Source of the DNA: Saprospiraceae bacterium | GTDB taxonomy: Bacteria; Bacteroidota; Bacteroidia; Chitinophagales; Saprospiraceae | Length of the DNA: 35,736 nt | NCBI GenBank assembly: GCA_020631545.1 | Contig: JAHDHB010000008.1 | Location: 1 to 35,736 of the forward strand | Direction: 5' to 3' | Notes under the pieces: model-generated | What the model was told of the DNA's origin: nothing | Seen by the model: only the letters and a program-made list of their open reading frames with translations | The model's database searches: none | Program-made: the position numbers and the translations under genes | Part shown: one piece after another, positions 17,542 to 24,397 of the stretch | How the letters are laid out: each line of letters opens with the position of its first letter | Numbering within the stretch: the stretch's first letter is position 1

Positions 17542-20139
17542 ATGAACATTATTATAACTTACTATCAACGTATTTTTCTAGCTATCACACTAGTAATGAG
17601 TGTTTTTTCAAGTAGCGCACAGGTAAATGTCCAAGACTCCTTGGCTCTAGTGGATTTTTATAACAGCACGAATGGTGATGAATGGAATGATAATTCCAAT
17701 TGGCTTAATGGCCCAGTGGATACTTGGATTGGAGTTGTTTTAGATCAGCCTAATAGTGGGGATAGGGTAATCGGTATTGCTTTGCCTGAAAACAATCTAT
17801 CGGGAAGCATTCCAAATTCCATCCTTATGTTGGACATGCTATTTTTTTTAGAAATTCCTTTTAATAATATCACTACCCTACCAGATTTGTCGTCCTTGAA
17901 TGCTACTTTAAATGTATTAGATGTAGCTGGTAATAGATTGAGAATTAACGATATTGCTCAGAATCAATTTCCTCAAAATTACAACTATTCACCTCAGTTT
18001 GTAGGCATGGAACAAGATACCTTGGTTTGTGAAGGCGAATCGATTTTAATTCCATCTTTGCTAGAAGCTACCCAAGGACAACCTACTTGGTTTTACAATA
18101 ATAATCCCATTACCAACACTTCCAACGTAACATCGAATGGGGGATTGTACTTTGAGTTTTTCGAAAAAGAGAATCAAGGATTTTATCATTGTGAAATAGC
18201 AGATAATTCCATTTTTCCACCCTTGGATATCATCCGTTTGCCCTTGGAAATCATTAGTTGTTGTCGGGATTCTCTTGGAGCACCTTTTTATTGCAATCAA
18301 TTAATTGTTAAATTTCAAGATGGTGTAACGCCATTTACGAAGGAAGTCGTTCGAAATCAATATAAGGCCAGTTTGTTAGACTCTGTATTGTGTTTGGATA
18401 TTGAGCTGTGGAGTGTGCCTGACAGTGTTTTTCTACAAGGAGATACCTTATCGACAATTGAGGAAATCAAGGACAGAACAAGGACACAAACCGAAATCGA
18501 AGAAGTCGATTTTAACCATTTTACTGAATTTGAGGAAAAGAAAAAAGCATTCAAAAAACGTAAACGGGCTAATTCTTCTTTAAAAAGAAGAATAAAGAAG
18601 GTGAAGGAAGGCCATAAAACGACTAGTGATAGTCTCCTAGTAGCGATTATCGATACGGGAGTAGATTATGACCATTTGGAGCTAACAGATTTAATGCATT
18701 ACAATGATTTAGAAGTATTTGATGGAACAGATACCGATGGAAATTGCATTGTTGATGATGTTATAGGATTTAATTATGTCGATCCGATGTCTTCTGATCC
18801 GATGGATGATCACAGCCACGGTACACATATCGCAGGAATAATCGCAGATAGCTTGCCGGTGGGAACTAGCACTAGGATTTTACCATTAAAAACACATGAT
18901 TATCATGGCCGAAGTTCGACATTTAATTTGATAAGTTCGATTTACTACGCTTGCCATAAGGGCGCACGGGTGCTTAATATTAGTAGTGGGTATGCTGGAA
19001 TTGAATCGACTATTTTGAAAGGAGCGATAGCAATGGTAGGAGATAGCTGTGATGCCGTAGTAGTGACTTCTTCTGGAAATAAAGGCGTTGATAATGATAT
19101 GCTTGCACATTATCCTTCTAGTTTCGACCTCCCCAATATCGTTTCTGTTGCTGCCTTAGATTCCGACTTAGATGAGCTGGCTTTCTATTCCAATTTGGGG
19201 TTGATTTCTGTGGATTTGGCTGCTCCAGGGACTTTTATTTCAAGCACACTGCCTGATAATGCTTATGGCGTGAAAAGCGGTACTTCCATGTCGGCAGGTT
19301 TTGTTTCTAGTGCTGCGGCCATTTTGTTGGAAGAATATCCTGAGATTCGTTCTGATGAATTGATTACTTGCCTATTTTCTTCTGTAGATCCTTTAGTTGA
19401 TTTAGCAGGAAAGATGAGCACGGGAGGCAAATTGAACATTCCTGCTACTAGGACTTGCCTAGAGAATTTGGAGCCTGCATTACGTATTCGTTTTTTCCTA
19501 GAGGGGTCTTATATCGATGGATTGATGAAGGATGACTTGAAAACGGAAGGAGTTTTATCCACTGTTGAACCTTATACCGCGCTTGGTCATTCCCTCTCGA
19601 ATACAGGCGCTGCTATTGCCCCAGATTTATTAGCAGCAGGAGGCGATTCTTCGATTGTAGATTGGGTTTTGGTGCAATTGCATGATAAAACGGATCGTTC
19701 CATTGTACTTGCTAGTCAAGCAGTAGTAGTGCTGGCAGATGGTCGATGCATTGGCCTTGATGGCCGCGAAGTTTTATCTTTTCCAAGTCTATCTTACGAT
19801 GACTATTATGTGTCCATCATTCATCGAAATCATCTTCCACTAATGACACAAGATCCTATTCTAGTAGATCGATCTTATTCGCTAATAGACTTTACGAATG
19901 GAAGTGTGAGTTTGTATAAAGATAGTGCGCAAAAATCTTTCGGAGATGGAAATTGGGGAGCAGTAGCTGGTGATGCTGATGGGAATAGCAGCGTGAGTGC
20001 TAGTGATCGAGCAGCGACATGGAATGATAGAAATCAAACAGGCTATAAACGAAGCGATGTGAATTTGGATGGCAGCGTGAGTGCTGCGGATCGAGCCATT
20101 ACTTGGAATAATAGGAATCGGGAGGGGGCATTACCATGA
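17542..20139 (+). CDS. Secreted subtilisin-like protease with LRR, Ig-like and dockerin-like domains
   Basis: An 865-residue exported protease (signal peptide ending near SSSAQ, residue 27). Domains: plant-type leucine-rich repeat cap and repeats (~31-140; NGDEWNDNSNWL, LPENNLSGSIPNSI); Ig-like domain with paired Cys163 and Cys217 (~155-240); a propeptide-like region (~250-330); a strongly basic linker (~332-355); and a peptidase S8 domain (~364-640) with catalytic Asp371 (IIDTG), His426 (HSHGTHIAG), oxyanion Asn513 (SSGN) and Ser582 (SGTSMSAG). The C-terminal cassette (~645-865) is shared with the 12946 protein and ends in calcium loops D811-x-D813-x-N815 to D822 and D839-x-N841-x-D843 to D850. 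The full triad predicts activity. Substrate unknown. No type A sorting domain is present. Confidence 0.92.
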   Translation: MNIIITYYQRIFLAITLVMSVFSSSAQVNVQDSLALVDFYNSTNGDEWNDNSNWLNGPVDTWIGVVLDQPNSGDRVIGIALPENNLSGSIPNSILMLDMLFFLEIPFNNITTLPDLSSLNATLNVLDVAGNRLRINDIAQNQFPQNYNYSPQFVGMEQDTLVCEGESILIPSLLEATQGQPTWFYNNNPITNTSNVTSNGGLYFEFFEKENQGFYHCEIADNSIFPPLDIIRLPLEIISCCRDSLGAPFYCNQLIVKFQDGVTPFTKEVVRNQYKASLLDSVLCLDIELWSVPDSVFLQGDTLSTIEEIKDRTRTQTEIEEVDFNHFTEFEEKKKAFKKRKRANSSLKRRIKKVKEGHKTTSDSLLVAIIDTGVDYDHLELTDLMHYNDLEVFDGTDTDGNCIVDDVIGFNYVDPMSSDPMDDHSHGTHIAGIIADSLPVGTSTRILPLKTHDYHGRSSTFNLISSIYYACHKGARVLNISSGYAGIESTILKGAIAMVGDSCDAVVVTSSGNKGVDNDMLAHYPSSFDLPNIVSVAALDSDLDELAFYSNLGLISVDLAAPGTFISSTLPDNAYGVKSGTSMSAGFVSSAAAILLEEYPEIRSDELITCLFSSVDPLVDLAGKMSTGGKLNIPATRTCLENLEPALRIRFFLEGSYIDGLMKDDLKTEGVLSTVEPYTALGHSLSNTGAAIAPDLLAAGGDSSIVDWVLVQLHDKTDRSIVLASQAVVVLADGRCIGLDGREVLSFPSLSYDDYYVSIIHRNHLPLMTQDPILVDRSYSLIDFTNGSVSLYKDSAQKSFGDGNWGAVAGDADGNSSVSASDRAATWNDRNQTGYKRSDVNLDGSVSAADRAITWNNRNREGALP

Positions 20140-20145
20140 GAATGA

Positions 20146-20198
20146 GGAGAAAGAAGCGTGGGAAGAAGAATTTTTCTCACTCCGCGCTTCTTTTCTCC
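20146..20198. terminator. Imperfect bidirectional terminator after the protease gene
   Basis: GGAGAAAGAAGCG (20146-20158) pairs with CGCTTCTTTTCTCC (20185-20198) with a one-base bulge. It lies between the converging protease gene and the small repeat-protein gene. Confidence 0.55.
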
Positions 20199-20206
20199 CA
20201 CCTCAA

Positions 20207-20671
20207 TTATCCTCTGCTAATTTCTTGCAGTTTTTGTGCATAAGCTTCGCGTAGACGTTGGCGGTCGTTGTTAAACGCTTGTTCTACTTTATCCAATATA
20301 CCTTGATCGATAGCTTCATCATTGATACCAAACTCTTCGATTAAACCATCAAATTCGTCTTTTTGATTTTGGTTTTTGAACTGATCAACACCATTCTTAA
20401 TCGCATCAAAAATAGCTCCTGGAGCGTTTTTTTGATCAGGATCATTTTGGTTTTGGATACGAGCTTTGTCGATTCCACCTTTTATTAGATCTAGAATAGG
20501 TGTAGTTCCGCCTTTTCCACGATTTAAATTCGCCTTTACGATTTGATCTTTTATAAGGTCAAAAACCTTCGGTGAAGCCGTTTCTTCATTCGGGTTATCA
20601 CGGTTGTTAGCTTGTGCTTGTTGAACAGTATTCATCAAGAAATCTAATAATGGACGTTTTCTACGAGCCAT
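20207..20671 (-). CDS. Small basic repeat protein, unknown function
   Basis: A 154-residue protein without a signal peptide or membrane span. It starts with a basic patch (MARRKRP) and then shows about four degenerate repeats of 24-27 residues beginning near residues 7, 34, 58 and 84, with the pattern P-x-[LVI]-[FL]-D-x-[IL]-x4-[IV]-x-[KQ]-[AF] (examples: PILDLIKGGIDKARIQ, PGAIFDAIKNGVDQFK). Each repeat is an amphipathic helix followed by an Asn/Gln/Asp-rich linker. The C-terminus is a charged helix (RQRLREAYAQKLQEI). I do not recognise the family. It is convergent with the protease gene and has a long spacer upstream. Confidence 0.7.
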   Translation of the reverse strand: MARRKRPLLDFLMNTVQQAQANNRDNPNEETASPKVFDLIKDQIVKANLNRGKGGTTPILDLIKGGIDKARIQNQNDPDQKNAPGAIFDAIKNGVDQFKNQNQKDEFDGLIEEFGINDEAIDQGILDKVEQAFNNDRQRLREAYAQKLQEISRG

Positions 20672-21554
20672 GAAAATAATTTTTATGAGTTAAGAGTTAG
20701 GAATTAACCGTGTAAGGTAGCTAATAAAATACTACAAGTATCCACGACTTCAATTTCCAAATTTAAGACGAGGTGATGGGGATTAAGTAACGCGATTAGC
20801 CCCATGTTTTATGCACCTCAGCGCCCAAAAATAAACAAAACTGAGTAATAATGTTTGCTGGAAATTGGAATTGGAAATTTTGGAGAAACTATTCATTTGG
20901 TGTTCTTGAAGGTATTTTATAGTTGATAGCATTTGCTTCAAGAACTTACAATGTTGGGATTAATTTTATGGCTTATTTTCTTGTTAAGATAATTTTTACA
21001 TTTGGGGGCAAAAAAATAATTTATGGAGAGAAGTGGGAACACAACTATATTTTCAATTCTTGATCCTTATCAAAGGTTATTTCTACCATTCAAGAGCGAA
21101 CAATTAGCATTTAAGGGTGAAGGATACATTTGACCTAGTAAATAAAGTACTAATGTCCAAGGTTTCTCCGTTTAAAAAGTGAAAAAAAGTTGTTGAATTT
21201 ATTGTAAACCAAATTCTTGCTAAACAGGTTCAATTTGTGCCAAAAACGCCTAATTTTAAGAAAAGATGGCTGTAGTAAAAAAAAGCCTAGCAATTTTTTA
21301 TCACAATTGGGAGAAAAATGGTATAATTGCGGATAAACAAGAAAAAAGTGACTTTCTAAGGGGAAAAGAAGAGCGAAGGACAGAAAACCATAAAACACTA
21401 TTGGCCAAAAAGTAAAACTTTATTTGGCTAAATGCTGCGTTTTTATTCGACCTTTGAGCGATGCAACTTATATCTTGAGAAGAATGGTTAGATTTTTTTC
21501 TTGTTTTGATTCACGCTCTTTCCCACTGAAGTTACAAAAAAGAACGTTTTATTT
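20672..21554. other. Long AT-rich spacer with one hairpin, short repeats and a doubtful mini-ORF
   Basis: About 880 bases without a convincing gene. It holds two heptamers of the GTTAAGA/GTTAGGA type (20689-20702), a compound hairpin at 20770-20819 (GAGGTG with CACCTC outside, GGGG with CCCC inside) with a GC content above its surroundings, and a 36-codon ORF at 21023-21133 (MERSGNTTIFSILDPYQRLF...) that may be a remnant or chance. A Phe/Leu-rich reverse frame at 21150-21398 is judged spurious. The right end is the leader of the 21555 gene. Confidence 0.5.
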
Positions 21555-22130
21555 ATGAAACTTATCATCAACGTAGTATTGGCTTTAGCCGTCATTGGAT
21601 TAGCCGCTTTTCTTATTAAAGACATTAATGAGCCTATTGATTTTAAAGCTCAGAAGGATATGCGAGAAGCTGCGGTCGTAAATCAATTAAAGGAAATTAG
21701 AAAAGCGCAGTTGGCTTATCGTGGTATAACTGGTGCTTACGCTCCTACCTTCGATACCTTACGCCAGGTTTTAACGACTGATTCTTTTGAGATTGTAAAG
21801 ATTTTTGGTAATCCTGATGACGAAAATGCAGAAATTACTCGAGAAATCGTTTTTGTTCCTGCTCTTGACTCTATTCAAAAGATGGGGTTAGTGCTGGATG
21901 ACATAGAGAAAGTGCCTTATGGAGAAGGAAAAGATTTTCAATTAGAAGCTATGGTTATTGAGTACAAAAGTACTAATGTTCCTGTAGTAGAAGTGAAAAT
22001 TCCTATCCGAGACTATATGGGCAAATATGCTGATGCTCGTTACATGCGTTACGATAACAAATATGAGCCTAATAATGCTCGTAAATTTGGTGATTTAACC
22101 AAACCTTCAACTGCTGGAAATTGGGAGTAA
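21555..22130 (+). CDS. Single-pass membrane protein, pseudopilin-like, first gene of the rsmD operon
   Basis: A 191-residue protein with an N-terminal hydrophobic helix (~3-21, LIINVVLALAVIGLAAFLI) continuing into a charged helix (~28-52), then LAYRGITGAYAPTFDTL. The latter recalls the region after the long helix of type II/IV pseudopilins, but there is no prepilin-peptidase site, so a plain inner-membrane anchor is as likely. The rest (~75-191) looks alpha/beta and ends NARKFGDLTKPSTAGNWE. Its last 10 bases overlap the start of the DUF3822 gene, which implies co-translation. Exact function unknown. Confidence 0.75.
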   Translation: MKLIINVVLALAVIGLAAFLIKDINEPIDFKAQKDMREAAVVNQLKEIRKAQLAYRGITGAYAPTFDTLRQVLTTDSFEIVKIFGNPDDENAEITREIVFVPALDSIQKMGLVLDDIEKVPYGEGKDFQLEAMVIEYKSTNVPVVEVKIPIRDYMGKYADARYMRYDNKYEPNNARKFGDLTKPSTAGNWE

Positions 22131-22975
22131 AAACTTACGATATACTGGAGGAAGGCTTTAGTAAGCATTCTTCATCAACTTATGACCTGTCTATCCTTGT
22201 CGGGATGGACAGGTTTTTTTATAGTATAAGTGATCGACAGCAAAATGTACTCGTCTTACGGTCATATACTTATCCGCCTCAAAACAATTATATCCAACTA
22301 AAATCGGATTTACAAAAGACTTTGTTGGATGATAGCTTGCTACGTTTGTCTTTTCGAAGTACCAAAATTGCTTTGGTTAGTTTGGAATCAACCCTTGTAC
22401 CCTCATCTCTTTTTGATGAAGAAAAGACATCTTTATATTTAGAGCAGACGGTAGGGCAAGATCCCTTGAATACCATCAACACGGAATTCATTGAAGGGCT
22501 TGGAGCCAATAATATTTATGCTTTTAATTCCGCGATTCTTTCTTTGCTGAGAACCTATTTTCCGCAAGCCAAGTTTTACCACATTGCTACTAGTTTGATC
22601 AAAGCCTATCGAAGTTTGGCAGAGCATTCGAATGGGGCTCAGGTATACATCAATGTTTTGCAAGAAACATTTCAAGTAGCCGTTTTTGATGGCAAAGATT
22701 TATTGTATTACAACTCTTTTAATTATCGTTCTACTAAGGATTTTATTTATTTTGTTCAGTTGGTTTATAGCCAATTGAAACTAAAACAGGAGAAAACACC
22801 TATAAATATTTCTGGTGAATTAGTAGAAGAATCTGAGATCTATAAATTATTGTACCGTTACATTCGTAACATCCACTTTGTGCAATTACCTCCATTCTAT
22901 CGTTTTGGAGAACGTTTCAATGCATTATCTAAGCATTTTTTCTATGATCTCTATAGTTTGAAACTATGCGAATAA
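22121..22975 (+). CDS. DUF3822 family protein (actin-like/ASKHA fold predicted)
   Basis: A 284-residue protein resembling DUF3822, a family commonly found beside rsmD in Bacteroidota. Signs include the opening YDLSILVGMDRFFYSISD, the central IALVSLESTLVPSSLFDEE, a second half starting VYINVLQETFQVAVFDGKDLLYYNSF, and the end NIHFVQLPPFYRFGERFNALSKHFFYDLYSLKLCE. The two-lobed beta-hairpin pattern is compatible with an ASKHA fold like PilM/GspL, but I see no clear nucleotide-binding motif. The start is uncertain: TTG at 22121 overlaps the previous gene by 10 bp, and the first ATG (codon 29) would cut into the first conserved strand. It overlaps rsmD by 10 bp. Confidence 0.82.
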   Translation: MGVKTYDILEEGFSKHSSSTYDLSILVGMDRFFYSISDRQQNVLVLRSYTYPPQNNYIQLKSDLQKTLLDDSLLRLSFRSTKIALVSLESTLVPSSLFDEEKTSLYLEQTVGQDPLNTINTEFIEGLGANNIYAFNSAILSLLRTYFPQAKFYHIATSLIKAYRSLAEHSNGAQVYINVLQETFQVAVFDGKDLLYYNSFNYRSTKDFIYFVQLVYSQLKLKQEKTPINISGELVEESEIYKLLYRYIRNIHFVQLPPFYRFGERFNALSKHFFYDLYSLKLCE

Positions 22976-23511
22976 TTTCTGGGAAATTTGGAGGAAGAAG
23001 GTTTACACCACCTGCAAAAAACTGGCCTACCCGACCGACGACCGACATCTCTAAAGAAGGTCTTTTCAATATAATCAGTAACAATTTTGATTTTGAAAAC
23101 CTTAAGGTCTTGGACTTGTTTTGCGGAACAGGAAATCATACCTATGAGTTTGTTTCGAGAGGTTGTACCGATGTAACATGCGTCGATAAATTTAATGGTT
23201 GTATTCAGTTTATAAAAAAAACAACCAAAGAACTAGGTATTGAAGACGAAGTGCAGATTGTAAGAGGAGATATTTTTAAATTTATCCCTAGGGCACAAGT
23301 ACAATACGACTACATTTTCGCCGGTCCTCCTTATGGCTTAAAAACCATGGATATGATTCCTGATCTGATTTTCAAACATAATTTACTAAAACCCGAAGGT
23401 TGGTTTGTGATGGAACACAACCCAAATCATAACTACGAGAAGCATCCTAATTTTGATTTTTCAAGGAATTATGGTCAGACCATTTTTAGTGTATTCGTCA
23501 TAAAAGGATAA
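22966..23511 (+). CDS. rsmD: RsmD-type 16S rRNA (guanine-N2)-methyltransferase with altered motif IV
   Basis: This 181-residue protein matches the RsmD family, which methylates G966 of 16S rRNA using S-adenosylmethionine. Family features: the start MRIISGKFGGRR, RPTTDISKEGLFNII (~23-37), SAM motif I VLDLFCGTGN (48-57), and the acidic VDKFNG (73-78). The catalytic motif IV, normally DPPY or NPPY, is read here as GPPY (Gly120-Tyr123, codon GGT). One base change from GAT would explain it. Whether the enzyme is weakened, compensated, or the base is a sequencing error cannot be told. It overlaps the DUF3822 gene by 10 bp at its 5' end. Confidence 0.92.
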   Translation: MRIISGKFGGRRFTPPAKNWPTRPTTDISKEGLFNIISNNFDFENLKVLDLFCGTGNHTYEFVSRGCTDVTCVDKFNGCIQFIKKTTKELGIEDEVQIVRGDIFKFIPRAQVQYDYIFAGPPYGLKTMDMIPDLIFKHNLLKPEGWFVMEHNPNHNYEKHPNFDFSRNYGQTIFSVFVIKG

Positions 23512-23685
23512 AGCTAAATGTGAAAACCCAATATCAACAATGGACAACTCTTAACGATGTCTATTTCAAAACCCTAAAAAACAAAGAGTTAAATTGTTGC
23601 AAAAAATGCTAAATGATTAACTAATTTGGGGCGATTACTGCATTAGACATCGTTTAATTTTTTTGGGGCTCAAGCCACTGGTCTC

Positions 23686-23720
23686 CTCTTAACTCTTAAC
23701 TACTCACTCTTAACTCTTAA
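23686..23720. repeat. Five in-phase heptamers upstream of coaD
   Basis: CTCTTAA, CTCTTAA, CTACTCA, CTCTTAA, CTCTTAA run without a gap and end 13 bases before the coaD ATG. Isolated relatives of the unit occur at 23546-23553. The block forms part of the coaD leader, so it may also affect translation. Confidence 0.75.
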
Positions 23721-23733
23721 CTATCATCCTCTT

Positions 23734-24192
23734 ATGGGTAATATCGCTGTTTTTCCAGGTTCTTTTAATCCACTTACGCTAGGGCATGTTGAAATTGTAA
23801 AGCGAGCATTGCCTATTTTTGATAAAGTCATTATAGCGATTGGCGTGAACAGTTCAAAGAAATACTTGTTTTCCTTAGAACAGCGTCTTCATTGGATTGA
23901 AGAAACTTTCAAGGAGGAACCTAAGGTCGTTGTCAAACATTATTCAAATCTTACTGCCGATTTTTGTAAAGCCGAAAATGCTCGTTATCTGATTCGTGGC
24001 TTGCGAAATACAACGGATTTTGAGTACGAAAAAACCATTTCTCAATTAAATGCAGTAATTGGGAATGACTTAGAGACTATCTTTTTTATCTGTAGTCCAG
24101 AACATTCCCTCATTAGTTCTTCTGTTGTTCGAGAAATCATCCGAGGAGGAGGAAATGCAGCCCAATTTCTGCCGGATGCTGTAAAATTGTAA
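23734..24192 (+). CDS. coaD: Phosphopantetheine adenylyltransferase (PPAT)
   Basis: A 152-residue nucleotidyltransferase of the HxGH family that adds AMP to 4'-phosphopantetheine, the penultimate step of coenzyme A synthesis. Visible motifs are GSFNPLTLGHVEI (residues 9-21, with His18; most homologs have D/N-P-x-T-N-G-H), Lys42-Lys43 (SSKKYLF), RYLIRGLRNTTDFEYE, and the C-terminal SSSVVREIIRGGG, matching the ISSS nucleotide-binding signature. Length is slightly short of the usual ~160, with a short tail. The gene follows rsmD after a spacer of heptamer repeats; the rsmD-coaD neighbourhood is common in bacteria. Confidence 0.95.
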   Translation: MGNIAVFPGSFNPLTLGHVEIVKRALPIFDKVIIAIGVNSSKKYLFSLEQRLHWIEETFKEEPKVVVKHYSNLTADFCKAENARYLIRGLRNTTDFEYEKTISQLNAVIGNDLETIFFICSPEHSLISSSVVREIIRGGGNAAQFLPDAVKL

Positions 24193-24288
24193 GGAGGCGG
24201 TAGTGAGAAAACAAAATTTTCTTGTAATTTAATCTTTTCATTTACATATTTTTCCACTAAGATTTTTTATTTTCGGCCTTAAATTATT

Positions 24289-24351
24289 AAGCGATTAAAA
24301 CGTGAATGTCTGATCAACGTTTACAAAAGCTACAAACTTTTTTAATCGCTT
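24289..24351 (+). promoter_or_regulatory. Nested hairpin in the pruA leader
   Basis: AAGCGATTAAAA (24289-24300) can pair with TTTTAATCGCTT (24340-24351), and inside it AAACGT with ACGTTT (24297-24302 and 24316-24321) offers an alternative stem. The overlapping choices could switch, but no ligand or terminator is evident. It ends 46 bases before the ATG. Confidence 0.35.
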
Positions 24352-24397
24352 CATTATTAGTGATTAGCCATAAAATATATCAACAAATATCTTCATC

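Noticed and set aside
12946-20139. Polysaccharide utilisation locus or classical cellulosome
   Set aside because: No glycoside hydrolase, carbohydrate-binding module or SusC/SusD pair; only the dockerin-like and cohesin-like resemblance remains.
21023-21133. 36-codon ORF MERSGNTTIFSILDPYQRLF...
   Set aside because: Too short to support without homologs; mentioned only in the spacer entry.
21150-21398. 82-codon reverse-strand ORF in the long spacer
   Set aside because: GTG start, Phe/Leu/Lys-rich low-complexity product typical of AT-rich noncoding DNA, no domain or good start region.
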